Shown: in pieces, positions 9,436-20,272 of the stretch
Layout of the letters: every line of letters begins with the position of its first letter
Position numbering within the stretch: the first letter of the stretch is position 1
NCBI RefSeq assembly: GCF_003641205.1
Contig: NZ_CP032762.1
Location: 1-64,000 of the forward strand
Direction: 5' to 3'
DNA: 64,000 nucleotides
DNA from: Rhodococcus sp. P1Y
GTDB lineage: Bacteria; Actinomycetota; Actinomycetes; Mycobacteriales; Mycobacteriaceae
Notes under the pieces: model-generated
The model's database searches: none
Told to the model about the DNA's origin: nothing
Seen by the model: the letters and a program-made list of their open reading frames with translations, nothing else
Position numbers and translations under genes: made by a program

Positions 9436-11724
9436 ATGACTCGCCGAGACGCCTACGACTACGACGAGAACAGCGTCGTAGTTTCGAAGAACAAGCAGTA
9501 CGCAGCGGGCGTTCCCGCGGTTGTGGTGTCGCTCCAACGAGGCATCGAGCAAATGGGGCCGACGCGCACCGCGCTGTCTCTGGCAAAGCTCAACCAACGC
9601 AACGGCTTCGACTGCCCCGGCTGCGCCTGGCCGGAGACACCCGGCCACCGCAAACACGCCGAATTCTGTGAGAACGGCGCCAAGGCGGTCGCGGAAGAAG
9701 CTACAAGACGAACTATCGGTCCGGAATTCTTCGCGACGCATTCCGTCGAAGATCTCTTGGACCGAACCGAATATTGGCTCGGCCAGCAGGGACGACTCAC
9801 CCACCCGATGGTTCTGCGGCCCGGCGCGACCAACTACGAAGCGATCGACTGGGATGCCGCCGAGCGTCTCATAGCCGACGAACTGAACGCGTTGAGCAGC
9901 CCCCACGACGCCATCTTCTACACCTCAGGGCGCACCTCCAACGAGGCAGCATTCCTCTACCAGTTGATGATTCGTTCCTACGGAACCAACAACATGCCTG
10001 ACTGCTCCAACATGTGCCACGAGTCGTCCGGCAGCGCCCTGACTGCGTCGATCGGGATCGGAAAAGGATCGGTATCGGTCCCGGACATAGAAAACTCGGA
10101 CCTCATCCTCATCGCAGGTCAGAACCCAGGCACCAACCACCCCGGATGCTGTCCACTCTCGAAAAGCCAAGAAGAACGGCGCCCGCGTCATCGGCATCAA
10201 CCCGCTCCCGAGGCCGGCCTGCTTCGGTTCAAGGATCCGCAGAAGGTGAACGGCGTCATCGGCGACGGGGCGAAAATTCCGACGACTTCCTCCAGATCCG
10301 CATCGGCGGGGACATGGCACTGTTCCAAGGCCTCGGCAAACTCCTCGTCGACGCCGAAGACTCCGCTCCCGGAACCGTTCTCGACCGAGTTCATCGACAC
10401 CCACCGCCGGATTCGACGAATGGCTCGACCACATCCGTCGTGTCGACCTCGACGTCGTCCTCGAAGCAACCGGCCTGACGCTCGAACAACTTCGAGGACA
10501 CCGCACGCGCCTTGATCGAATCGAACGCCACCATCATCTGCTGGGCAATGGGACTGACGCAGCAGACCCACGGCGTCGCCACCATCGAAGAAGCCGTCAA
10601 CCTGCTGCTGATGCGCGGCATGATCGGCAAACCGGGAGCAGGGGTCTGCCCTGTCCGCGGGCATTCCAACGTCCAAGGCGACCGAACCATGGGCATCTGG
10701 GAGAAGATGCCCGAGACATTCCTCGCGGCGCTGGACACCGAATTCGGCATCACCTCGCCACGAGAACACGGTCTCGACGCAGTCGACTCGATACGCGTGA
10801 TGAGTCGACGCCCCGATCCGTCTTCGTGGCGGGGGCAACTTCGTCTCCGCCACCCGATACCACAGTGACCGAAGCTGCCCTACGCAATTGTTCACTCACC
10901 GTGCAAGTCTCGACCAAATTGAATCGCAGCCACCTCGTGCACGGCCGTACCGCGCTCATCCTGCCTTCCCTCGGGCGCACCGACAAGGACGTTCAAGCCA
11001 CGGGAAGCAGTTCGTCACCGTCGAGGACTCGATGTCGATGGTGCACCGCTCCCGCGGCGGGCTCACCCATCCAGCACACATGCGCTCCGAGGTCGCAATC
11101 GTCTGCGGCATCGCCGCCGCGCTGTTCGGCCCCGACCATCCCGTGCCGTGGCCGTCGTTGGCCGCCGACTACGACCTCATCCGCGACTCCATCTCACGCG
11201 TCGTACCAGGTTTCGAAGACTTCAACACCAAAGTCCGACGCAAGGACGGGTTCGGGCTCCCCCCCCACCCACCCCGCGACTCACGCACCTTCGACACCCA
11301 CAACGGCAAAGCCAACTTCGCCGTCAACGACCTCGAGTGGCTTCCCGTGCCGACCGGCCGACTCATGCTGCAGACCATGCGAAGTCACGACCAGTACAAC
11401 ACAACAATCTACGGGCTCGACGACCGCTATCGCGGCGTCAAGGGTGGCAGACGAGTACTGTTCGTCAACGTTCGCGACATCGAATCCCTCGGCTTTTCCG
11501 ACGGAGACCACGTCGACCTGGTCTCCGAGTGGACGCAACGCGACGGCTCCGTCGAAGAACGCCGAGCGGACAACTTCCGGCTCGTGGCCTACCCGACCCC
11601 GCGAGGAAACGTCGCTGCCTACTACCCCGAAACCAACCCGCTGATCCCTCTCGATCACGTTGCCGCCAAATCCAACACCCCGGTGAGCAAAGCGATCTTG
11701 ATCCGGCTGGAACGTCGGTCCTGA
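9436..11724 (+). CDS. FdhF/YdeP-family molybdopterin oxidoreductase, frameshifted
   Basis: Molybdopterin-bis(guanine dinucleotide) enzyme of about 760 residues in the formate-dehydrogenase-like YdeP branch. The N-terminus has FDCPGCAWPETPGH, a family hallmark, then YTSGRTSNEAAFLYQLMIRS and NMPDCSNMCHESSGSAL, the pterin-binding region. The C-terminal domain (FNVRDIE-type beta barrel, for example VNDLEWLPVPTGRLMLQTMR) is in another frame, with four or more changes between about 10150 and 10990. ATG 9436 (MTRRDAYDYDE) follows GGAGAGAGAGGG; TTG 9412 is possible but lies on that site. Function in this branch is poorly known; formate oxidation would fit the formate made by PurU in the one-carbon island, but that is inference. 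Confidence 0.75.
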
Positions 11725-11782
11725 CCGGCGAGGACGGCGGAGTTGTCAGTGCGCGGACGCGACTGACGCGAAAGCAAAAAAA

Positions 11783-11815
11783 GTCGATCAGCGGCAGATG
11801 CTGCCGCTGATCGAC
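11783..11815 (-). terminator. Rho-independent terminator of the sdaA operon
   Basis: Perfect 15-base stem (11783-11797 with 11801-11815) and an ATG loop. On the minus strand the stem is followed by a run of seven T, so it ends transcription coming from sdaA (stop at 11833). The convergent molybdoenzyme gene ends at 11724. Confidence 0.9.
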
Positions 11816-11832
11816 CACTTACCGAGTAGTTT

Positions 11833-13210
11833 TCAGCACCCGATGAAATTGACGGGGACGTTCACTGCAAGGCCACCTGTCGAGGTCTCCTTGTACTTGT
11901 CGCTCATGTCGGCGCCCGTCGTCCGCATGGTCTCTATGACTTGGTCGAGGCTGACACGGTGGATTCCGTCCCCTCGCAACGCCATTCGTGCAGCATTGAT
12001 CGCTTTGCCCGCGGAGATCGCGTTACGCTCGATGCACGGGATTTGCACGAGGCCACCGATAGGATCGCATGTCAGCCCAAGGCTGTGCTCCATCGCGATC
12101 TCCGCAGCGTTCTCCACTTGAGCGGGTGTTCCGCCGAGGATTTCGGCCAACCCTGCCGCGGCCATCGATGCCGCCGATCCGACTTCGCCCTGGCAACCGA
12201 CCTCGGCGCCGGAGATCGAGGCCCGTTCCTTGTACAGCGAGCCGATAGCGCCCGCGACCAAGAGGAATCTGAAGGAGACTTCGTCCGGATCGTTTCTGCC
12301 GGCTTCGGTGTAGCGCACCGCGTAGTGCAGCACTGCGGGAATGATCCCGGCTGCGCCGTTGGTGGGCGCCGTGACGATCTTCCCCCCTGCTGCGTTCTCC
12401 TCGTTGACGGCCAGGGCTACCAAGTTGACCCAGTCTTCTGCGTACTGAGGATCGCGTTGCGGATCCTCGATGTCGAGCCGCTTGAACCAGTCGTGTGCTC
12501 GACGGCGAACACCCAACGAACCGGGGAGGACGCCGTCGCGACTGATTCCACGTTTTTCGCACTCGACCATCACGTCGCGAATGTGCAACAACCTCTCCCG
12601 AACATCCTCCTCGCTGCGACTCGCAGTTTCGTGCTCGAGCATGATTGCGCTGATCGACTGGCTGCGAATGCGACTCAGCTCCAACAGTTCTGCGGCGGAC
12701 CCGAATGACAAGCTGTCCGGGTCGGAGGAAATCAACGGCTGGTCGGCCTCGTCCTCGGTCACTACGAAGCCGCCTCCGACCGAGAAGTAGGTCCGCTCGT
12801 ACGTAGTGGCCCCGACACCGTCGAGGGCCGTGAGCATCATTCCGTTGGGATGGAATGGGAGCACCGTCAGAGGACGAAGGATCATTGCCTCCTCCGACAA
12901 TGGGATCTCATGCCCGCCGCCCAGACGAATACGCTGTGTTTCGCGGATCTCGTCCAGCCTTGTCCATCTCCTCGGTATCGATGGTTTCCGGCTCGAAACC
13001 CTCCAGGCCGAGGAGAATGGCAGACATGGTTCCGTGGCCCGCCCCTGTGGCCGCAAGAGACCCGTACAGGTCGACCCGGACGTTCGTGGTGGTGTCGAGG
13101 CGCCGAGATCTCCCAGTTCGGTCAGAAAGCGGGCTGCGGCGTCGGACCAACGGTGTGTGAACTGGATGGACCTATTCCCGATCGAAGAGGTCGAACACGC
13201 TGATGGTCAT
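11833..13210 (-). CDS. sdaA: L-serine ammonia-lyase (L-serine dehydratase), iron-sulfur type
   Basis: Converts L-serine to pyruvate and ammonia in the cytoplasm using a [4Fe-4S] cluster. The single-chain beta-alpha form is recognised by [55 protein letters not shown] and [20 protein letters not shown]; cluster Cys residues lie in these last segments and at the C-terminal FIGC. The start is read as MTISVFDLF at ATG 13210, with GAAGGAC upstream; frame changes near 13175 and 12960 separate it from the long open stretch. It is the last gene of a unit whose promoter has the TATATCA operator and drains the serine made by GlyA from betaine-derived glycine. About 459 codons. Confidence 0.88.
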
Positions 13211-13274
13211 TTCGGGTGCAGTCCTTCGATTGTAGGAGCTCAGGGCGAGCGGGGTCCGCGGGCGACAGTCGTTG

Positions 13275-13660
13275 CTAGAGAGCCGCTCCAGCAGCGGTCG
13301 CGAAGTGCGTCCGAGCCCCGGAGTCGAGCATCACCGCGAACAACCAACCCGCGCCTGTCGGATCGGCAATCACGAGTTCCGGATAGTGCGCGAGCTCGGG
13401 ATTGTGGATGGTCACCTGACCCGAGGCCGGCGCGTGGACGTCGACAACTGTTCCGCCGACTCGGATCCATCCACACCTCACCCTCGACGGTGTACGTGCG
13501 GACGGGAGGGAGGAACATCTCGACGTCTCCGGCCAAAGACGATGTGGCCTCGGTGGTCACACCGCATCGCACAGGGAAGTCCGGCACCGAATGGCGTGAA
13601 TGCTCCGCCACCCAAGTGGACAGTCGTCTCGATGGTGTCCGAGTTGGGGATGATGCTCAT
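13275..13660 (-). CDS. GcvH-like protein without a visible lipoyl-lysine, frameshifted
   Basis: About 128-residue protein. The C-terminal half, GTVVDVHAPASGQVTIHNPE followed by LVIADPTGAGWLFAV, matches the barrel-sandwich of glycine cleavage H protein. In H proteins the lipoylated Lys sits in an E-S-x-K turn just before the APxSG segment; here that stretch reads approximately GEVWIRVGGTVVDVHAP with no Lys. Frame changes near 13580 and 13465 make the exact join uncertain. ATG 13660 (MSIIPNSDTIE) has GAGGTGG six bases upstream and lies 18 bases from the operator at 13679-13696. No GcvP, GcvT or Lpd gene is in the window, so a non-glycine-cleavage role is likely. Confidence 0.55.
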
Positions 13661-13678
13661 GGCAACCACCTCAGTAGA

Positions 13679-13696
13679 CAATTGATATATTAATTG
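13679..13696. promoter_or_regulatory. Betaine/C1 regulon operator, copy 1
   Basis: CAATTGATATATTAATTG, a near-perfect palindrome (one mismatched pair), 18 bases upstream of the GcvH-like/sdaA unit and overlapping the pabC stop codon (13690-13692). Read on the minus strand it contains TAATATATCAATTG, identical to the copy before folD at 25811-25824. Probable binding site of a GntR (FadR-type) regulator. Confidence 0.7.
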
Positions 13697-14409
13697 TGTC
13701 CAACATAGATGCATCGCTGGACCTGGTCAAGAGCAGAGGTAGGCGTCGCCTGGTGGCCGGTGCAGATGAGCACTGCGAACACCTCGGGTGAGCTGACGAG
13801 ACGAAGGGCTGTCGCGCGCGACAATTCGTCGATGTCACGTTCCTTTCGAGAACGTGATGACGCCCGAGCAGCGCCGCGCGCCCGACTCCGGCAGGCACCC
13901 CGATGCCAGAGGTGGGGTCACCCATACTCCGTCGAGTTCGACGACAAGGTTGGCGATCGTCGTTTCGGTGAGGTGACCGTCTTGGTTGATCATGATGACG
14001 TCGTCGAATTGCGGATGCCGTGCACGCATGCCTCGTACCGACCTCGGTCGGTGGTCTTGTGTCTCAGATCTTCGTCGCGCGCATCGACGGGTACCGAATC
14101 GATCGTCAGTGCAACAGGTCCGGTCATAGGCGGAGGATCCGATCCGACAACCGAAATCTCCCCATCGCCCGACACGGTGAGCCGAATCCGCTGCGGGCGT
14201 GACGTCCGACTGGCGAAGGCATGCAACTCTCGGCCGACATCTCGTCGGTCGAAGCGGTAACCGAGGTCCCCAGCCGACGCCTCCATGCGATCGAGATGTC
14301 GGCTGAGATGTCCGAATCCTGAGCCTGGGCGGAACATCATCGTCTCGAGCAGCGTCGGTTTGTCGACGGTACGCACGCTCGGCACCAGTTCGTGCGCAGT
14401 GACGGTCAT
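13690..14409 (-). CDS. pabC: Aminotransferase class IV, aminodeoxychorismate lyase-like, frameshifted
   Basis: About 239 codons, fold-type IV PLP enzyme. The N-terminal part reads KPTLLETMMFRPGSGFGHLS and RHLDRMEASAGDLGYRFDR; the C-terminal part LTETTIANLVVELDGVWVTP followed by PPLASG is typical of 4-amino-4-deoxychorismate lyases and related branched-chain-like enzymes. It would release pyruvate to give p-aminobenzoate, the folate precursor. Frame changes lie near 14000, 13885 and 13835; the final frame reads ELSRATALRLVSS and stops inside operator copy 1. ATG 14409 overlaps the folP stop as ATGA, so the two are translationally coupled. The PabC call rests on similarity plus the folP neighbour; the PLP Lys was not located with certainty. 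Confidence 0.6.
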
Positions 14410-15259
14410 GATGCCTGCGAGCGCATCGCGGCCGCCCGCTCGATCCTTTCGCAGCCGCCAGGACGGCCCGTCCGTCCGCAGTGGCGGCGACGTCGTGGAC
14501 CCGCAGTATCGACGCACCGTTCTGCGCTGCCAACACAGCGGCGACGACGGATCCGAAGACCCGACCGTCGACCTCACGCCCGGTGACGTGACCGATCATG
14601 GACTTGCGGGACAGGCCAACCAGAACTGGCGCGCCGAGCTCGACCACAGCGGGTAGGGCCGCGAGGGCTCGAAGTTCTGTTCCGCCGACTTCCCGAACCC
14701 GAAACCGGGGTCGACCACGATGTTCTCCTGTCGCACACCAGCAGCCAGGCAGCGCTCGATGGCAGAGCGCAGGTACGTGCGCGTCGAGTCGACCACATCG
14801 TCTGCGAAGCGGCGTGGCTCCTGCATCGTTCGAGGCGTGCCCGCATGTGCATGACGCAGATCGGCACGTTCAACTCTGCCGCGACAGCAAGCGCGCCCGG
14901 TGCCGGAATGCGCGGACGTCGTTGAGGAATCTGGCACCCGCATCGAACGCCGCCTGCATGACGCGCGGACGCGACGTGTCGATCGAGATCGGCACAGTGG
15001 TTCGACGCGCCAGTTCCGTGATGACCGGAACGACGCGACGCAGCTCTTCCGCCACGGTGGGCGCCACCGCCCCGGCCTGGTCGACTCGCCGCCGATGTCG
15101 AGCATGTGCGCACCCTCGGCGACGAGCGTCAACCCGTGCTCGACGGCCGCCTCCGTCGAGATGTTCTCCGCCATCGGAAAACGAGTCCGGGGTGACATTG
15201 ACGATGCCACAGATCCGGACCTCGTCCCCGGCCGGGCGGGCGAACACATGCGAAGTCAC
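14407..15259 (-). CDS. folP: Dihydropteroate synthase, frameshifted
   Basis: Condenses p-aminobenzoate with hydroxymethyl-dihydropterin diphosphate to make dihydropteroate. The family signatures appear in order across frames: GIVNVTPDSFSDGG, MLDIGGESTRPG, DPGFGFGKS, VGLSRKSMIGHVTGRE and ILRVHDVAA. About 284 codons with at least four frame changes (near 15170, 15060, 14890 and 14660). GTG 15259 (VTSHVFARPAGDEV) starts 40 bases after soxG ends. Its stop overlaps the pabC start (ATGA). An essential pathway gene is very unlikely to be inactive, so the breaks are read as sequence errors. Its position inside a sarcosine oxidase operon is unusual and suggests that folate supply is matched to one-carbon load. 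Confidence 0.8.
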
Positions 15260-15299
15260 GTCGCCTACTTTCGTCGAGTGTGGTCTCGAACGCGAATCG

Positions 15300-15902
15300 C
15301 TACGATGCCCGAAACACATCCTCCAGAAACTCGGCCGACGCATCGAACAACCACTCGGCGAGGTAGCGCGCGAACGAGGAGCGCACGAGCAGTCGGTAGT
15401 CGGTTCCCGTGTCGTCGAGCGCGATGATCGTCACCGCAGCCAGCGCCAGCATCGTCTGCTGCGCAGTACCCTTCCGGTACACCGACGGATGCAGGTCGAG
15501 CGAGCATCCCTTCGACAACACCCGCCGAGCGTGCTCGCCGGACAGCCGGATGACCGTGCGTTGAGCGGACACATCGGTTGCCGCTCCGCCGTGCTCGCGC
15601 ACCGCCGCTTGCAACTGTTGTTCCAACTCGACGCCGGACACCGTACGCGCAGTGATCAGCCATTCCTGCGGCCCGGCCCAGATAGCCGCTCCTGCAGATG
15701 TTTCGACGACACTGCCCGGCGCCGATGGTAGGTCGGCGCCGAGGAACTCCGCTACGGCTGCCGCGGCGGACCCGGTGGGATCGACCCACAGATCGGCCAT
15801 GGCCGTGAACGCTTCCTCCGACATCGACGCCGAATTCGGCTGAGCCGCCATACGTTCGGTCAGACGGTGCAGTGGGCTGATGGGTACCAGAGTGTCAGCC
15901 AT
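15300..15902 (-). CDS. soxG: Sarcosine oxidase gamma subunit
   Basis: Intact 200-residue subunit of heterotetrameric sarcosine oxidase. Segments such as SAGAAIWAGPQEWLITAR, LSGEHARRVLSKGCSLDLHP and YRLLVRSSFARYLAEWLFDA match SoxG/GcvT-fold small subunits; DLHPSVYRKGTAQQTML is a family signature. It has no cofactor of its own and packs against the folate-binding part of the alpha subunit. ATG 15902 lies inside the last codons of soxA (soxA stop 15895-15897), an 8-base overlap, so it is coupled to soxA. GGAG lies nine bases upstream. Confidence 0.9.
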   Translation of the reverse strand: MADTLVPISPLHRLTERMAAQPNSASMSEEAFTAMADLWVDPTGSAAAAVAEFLGADLPSAPGSVVETSAGAAIWAGPQEWLITARTVSGVELEQQLQAAVREHGGAATDVSAQRTVIRLSGEHARRVLSKGCSLDLHPSVYRKGTAQQTMLALAAVTIIALDDTGTDYRLLVRSSFARYLAEWLFDASAEFLEDVFRAS

Positions 15903-18750
15903 CTCGGCGCGCTCCTTCGATGTCGACGAGTACGGAACCGGTGATCTCGGCAGCGATCAGTTCGCTGCCGACGGGGATGTGCACGGTGTCGCCGATACGA
16001 GCTCGGCCGCCCTTGACAGAGCGAGAGCGAACGGTCTACCGAGTTCGGCGCTCATGTAGCTCGACGTCACGTGACCGAGCATCGGAACGGGCGGAGGAGG
16101 GACGCCGTCGTCGATCGTCTCGATGATCTGCGAGCCCTCCGGGAGAACCGTTGTTCGGTCCACCGGAAGCAGGCCCACGAACTGCTTGCGTAGTGGATTG
16201 CCGTTCTCGGCACGAGCAAACGAGCGCTTTCCGATGAAGTCCTTCTTCTTCTTCGATACCGCCCACGCCATTCCGAGGTCGTGCGGCGTGACGGTCCGTC
16301 GGTGTCCTGGCCGATGATCGGGTAGCCCTTCTCGGCGCGCAACACGCATCGTTTCGGTGCCGTACGGCGTGATGTCGTACTTCTCCCCTGCGTCGATCAG
16401 CCGCGACCACAGCGGGAGCATGCCAGCCGTCGACATTGACCTCGAATGCGAGTTCACCGGAGAAGCTGATGCGGGCGACGCGCACAGGCACGCCGCCGAG
16501 TTCGGCATCGCGCCACGCCATGAACGGGAACGCCTCCTGGCTGACGTCGAGGTCCGGGAAGACCTCTCCGATGACGGCCCGAGACTTGGGTCCGACGACG
16601 GGAAACGTGGCCCACTGTTCGGTGACCGAGGTCAGACGTACGACCAGATTCGGCCATTCGGTCTGGAGCCACTCCTCCATCCATTCGAGGATCTTCGCTG
16701 CGCCACCGGTTGTGGTGAACACCTGGAAGCGTTCGGAGTCCAGGCGCATGACCGTGCCGTCGTCGATGACCATGCCGTCGACGCCGCACATGACGCCGTA
16801 TCGCACCATGCCCACCTTGGGGTGCTCATCATGTTGGTGTACATGAGATCGAGCAGCACCCTGCGTCGGGACCGGAGACGTCGATCTTGCCGAGGGTCGA
16901 CCCGTCGAGGATGCCGACACTGCCACGGACAGCACATTCACGTAGGACTGCCGTGTCCATGTCCTCCCGGGCAGCGGGTAGTAGCGGGGACGCTTCCACT
17001 GTCCGACGTCCTCGAACACCGCGCGCGCGCGGCTGCCAATCGTGCAGTGCCGTCTCACGTTCGGGATCGAACAGCATGCCGCGCGAACGTCCGGCGAGCG
17101 CAGCGAAAGCGACCGGCGTGTACGGCGGGCGGAACGTGGTGGTGCCCAATGTCTCGATCGGTCGACCGAGCAGTTCGGCGGTGATGCCGGAGGCGATGAC
17201 GCCCGAAGTCTTGCCCTGATCGTGTGCGGTGCCGATCGTGGTGTAGCGCTTGATGTGTTCCATCGCCGTCATGCCTGCGCCGACGGCCCTGGCGATGTCG
17301 CCGACCGTCGCATCGCGTTGCACGTCGACGAACTGGGTGTGCTCACCGCGAATGTCTGCAACACGCCACAGCACCATCGGGTCCTCGTAGGCGCGGTCGG
17401 TGCTGGTCGTCTGCACGGTCGCCAGCGCCTCGCCGGATGACTGACCCAGCGCTGCAAGCGCTTTGGCAGCCACATCCTGACCTGCATCGATGCACGCACC
17501 CAGGGAGAAGATGCCGTCCGCGGAGCCGGCGACCCGAATCGAGTCGACGTCTTCACCGGGGACGAATGCGCCGAGTCTGCCGTCGTAGCGGAGCTTTCCG
17601 CGAGCCTGGCTGAACAGGTGGACCGCGGGATTCCAGCCGCCACTGATCAACAGCACGTCGCAGGCAAGCGGCACCGAGGAACCGAGATCGCCCGGACGTC
17701 GACGCCACGAGTGCGTCGGTGATGCGGTCGTATCCACGGGTGCCGGTGACGACGGACTCGGAGTGCAGCTCGATGCCGCGTCGGCGGCACTGCGACACCC
17801 ACTGCTCCGGCACAGTCGTGCGAGCGTCGACGACGGTGACGTCGACGCCGGCGTCGGCCAGATCGACGGCGGCAGCGTAGGCACTGTCGTTGGTGGTGAA
17901 CACGACTGCTTTGCGCCCGACCTTCACACCGTATCGGTGCAGGAACGTACGGGCAGCGCCCGCGAGCATGATGCCCGGGCGATCGTTGTCGGTGAACACG
18001 ATCGGCCGTTCGTGCGCGCCGGTGGCGATGACGATCTGCTTCGCTCGCACTCGCCAGACTCGCTGGCGCGAGATCCGGTCGGGGCATCGAATCCGAGGTG
18101 GTCGGTACGTCGCTCCAGCGCGAGCACGAAACCGTCGTCGTACGTGCCGAAAGCTGTGGTGCGCTGTAGATGCAGCACGTCGGGGTAGGTGGCGAGCTCG
18201 GCGACGACCTCGGAGACCCAGTCGGTCGCGGGCGCTCCGTCGATGCGGTCGGTGGTGCCGAGCAGTGTGCCGCCCGCTCGAACTGCTCGTCGATCAGCAC
18301 GACGCGTGAGCCGGCGCGAGCCGCGGTGAGCGCGGCCGCGAGACCGGCGGGTCCGGCGCCGACGACGAGGGAGGTCGGTGTGTTGGTGCACCGCGTCGTA
18401 CTGCGCCGAATCACCGATCTCCGCGAGACGGCCCTGACCGGGGATGCCCCGGGCGACCAATCCGTCGTAGAGCTCGATGGTGGACGCGAGCAGCATGGGC
18501 TCGGGGAACGGCTCCTCGATCTGCGCAAGCCGCCGGTGTCCTCGGCCCATGCCGCGGTGATTCCGCGCGGGCGACCCAGTTTGATGCTGGTCGTCACCTG
18601 GTGAATGCCGTTGGCCAGCAACGCCGACGCAAGGGTGTCTCCGGCGTGGCCGGTCAGTTCCTTACCCGCGAAGGTGAAATTCAATACGGTGGAGCGGTCG
18701 ATCCGGCCGCCCTGCTCGGTCCGCTGTGGAGCAGTTGGGGAATTAGTCAC
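15895..18750 (-). CDS. soxA: Sarcosine oxidase alpha subunit, frameshifted
   Basis: About 951 codons. This subunit binds NAD+ and tetrahydrofolate and takes the methyl group released from sarcosine as methylene-THF. Seen: the [2Fe-2S]-ferredoxin-like start VLNFTFAGKELTGHAGDTLA, the FAD/NAD-type GAGPAGLAAALTAARAGSR, the segment YTTIGTAHDQGKTSGV that leads into the GcvT-like region, and EIAAEITGSV-type C-terminal barrel sequence. At least six frame changes are spread through it. GTG 18750 overlaps the soxD stop (GTGA). It sits between soxD and soxG as in other actinobacterial sox operons. The number of frame breaks reflects its length and the poor sequence here. Confidence 0.88.
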
Positions 18751-19025
18751 GATATCGCCGGCCTTTGCTCGTCCACGCGGTAGATGCTGTGGAATTTGTA
18801 CGTGGCGGTGTCACGGACCGCGTTGAACCAGCGTCGGCAACCGGCGTTGTGGCTCCAGCGTTCGGCGAACAGACCCTTGGGGTTGTTGCGGAAGAAGACG
18901 TAGTGGGCCCAGTCCTCGTCGGACAGTGCTTCCGGGTCGGCTGGGTATTCGACGTGAGCTTCTCCGCCGTAGTGGAATTCGGTCTCTTCGCGAGGTCCGC
19001 ACCAGGGACATTCGATGAGTTGCAT
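18747..19025 (-). CDS. soxD: Sarcosine oxidase delta subunit
   Basis: Intact 92-residue subunit. It opens with MQLIECPWCGPREETEFHYG, the SoxD zinc-binding Cys motif (CPWC), and continues RWSHNAGCRRWFNAVRDTAT with the partner Cys and His that complete the zinc site in known SoxD. Start ATG 19025 follows AAAGGAC seven bases upstream; the gene lies 14 bases after soxB and overlaps soxA. It stabilises the heterotetramer. Confidence 0.93.
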   Translation of the reverse strand: MQLIECPWCGPREETEFHYGGEAHVEYPADPEALSDEDWAHYVFFRNNPKGLFAERWSHNAGCRRWFNAVRDTATYKFHSIYRVDEQRPAIS

Positions 19026-19039
19026 ATCCGTGTCCTTTC

Positions 19040-20272
19040 TCAGTGCGCGACGGCAGCGCCGTGCTCGTCGACGAGGGCACCGGTCACGAAGCGATCGAGA
19101 CTGAACGGTGCGATGTACGGGTGTGGTTCGTCGTTCGCGATGGTGTCCGCGAGGCACCACCCGAGACCGGGCGTACCCTTGAATCCTCCTGTGCCCCAAC
19201 CACAGTTGAGGAACACGTTGTCGTACGGTGTGCGTCCGACAATAGGCGAGGCGTCGGGGCAGACGTCGACGATGCCGCCCCACGTCCGCAGCAGGTGGGC
19301 CCGTGCGAACACGGGGAACAGCTCCACAGCAGCGGCCATCTGACGCTCGATGATGTGGAATGCGCCGCGCTGGCCGTATCCGTTGTAGGAGTCCACGCCC
19401 GCACCCATGACCAGTTCACCCTTGTGCGCCTGCGAGACGTACACGTGAATCGCGTTGGACATCACCACGGTCGGGTGTACGGGCTCGAGCAGTTCCGACA
19501 CCAGAGCCTGCAGGGGGTGCGACTGGACTGGGGTCTTGAAACCGAGCATGTCGGTCAGCGTCGTCGTGTGTCCGGCCGCGCACAGCGCAACCTGGCCCGC
19601 CCCGATGTCCCCACGTGTCGTCTTGACCCCGGTGACCTTGTTCCCGTCGGTGACGAAGCCGGTCACCTCGCAGTTCTGAATGATGTCGATGCCGGCCTCG
19701 TCGGCTCGTCGCGCGAAACCCCACGCAACGTAGTCGTGCTTGGCGATGCCGGCACGAGGCTGGTACGTGGCGCCGAGGACCGGGTACCGAATGTCGTCGG
19801 AGATGTTCACCACCGGGCACAGCTTCTTGACCTCGTCGGGCTCGACCCACTGCGCGTCGATTCCGTTGAGCTTGTTCGCCTCTACTCGCCGGACGCTGTC
19901 GCGCACGTCCTGCAGGCTGTGCGCCAGGTTGAGAACGCCGCGCTGGCTGAACAGGATCGGGTAGTCGAGGTCTTCCTCGAGCCCCTCCCACAGCTTCAGC
20001 GAGTGCTCGTAGATGTTCGCGCTCTCGTCCCACAGGTAGTTGGAGCGAATGAGCGTGGTGTTACGTGCCATGTTGCCGCCGGCCAGCCATCCCTTCTCGA
20101 GAACCGCGACGTTCGTGATGCCGTGGTTCTTCGCCAGGTAATGCGCCGTCGCGAGCCCGTGCCCGCCGCCGCCGACGATGACGACGTCGTAATTCTTCTT
20201 CGGTTCCGGGTTGCGCCAGAGAAAATCGGGGTGCTCGGGCAAGTGGGCGCCAGGCTGCGCAGGAGTGCTCAT
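19040..20272 (-). CDS. soxB: Sarcosine oxidase beta subunit
   Basis: Intact 410-residue catalytic subunit that oxidises the N-methyl group of sarcosine. The Rossmann FAD motif is [20 protein letters not shown] (residues about 30-50). The covalent FMN of this family is carried by a His; the His in [13 protein letters not shown] (about residue 179) is in the right context. The C-terminal [18 protein letters not shown] closes the substrate pocket. ATG 20272 overlaps the glyA stop as ATGA, showing coupling. It is one of the few undamaged genes in the first 28 kb and fixes the pathway assignment of the island. Confidence 0.95.
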   Translation of the reverse strand: MSTPAQPGAHLPEHPDFLWRNPEPKKNYDVVIVGGGGHGLATAHYLAKNHGITNVAVLEKGWLAGGNMARNTTLIRSNYLWDESANIYEHSLKLWEGLEEDLDYPILFSQRGVLNLAHSLQDVRDSVRRVEANKLNGIDAQWVEPDEVKKLCPVVNISDDIRYPVLGATYQPRAGIAKHDYVAWGFARRADEAGIDIIQNCEVTGFVTDGNKVTGVKTTRGDIGAGQVALCAAGHTTTLTDMLGFKTPVQSHPLQALVSELLEPVHPTVVMSNAIHVYVSQAHKGELVMGAGVDSYNGYGQRGAFHIIERQMAAAVELFPVFARAHLLRTWGGIVDVCPDASPIVGRTPYDNVFLNCGWGTGGFKGTPGLGWCLADTIANDEPHPYIAPFSLDRFVTGALVDEHGAAVAH

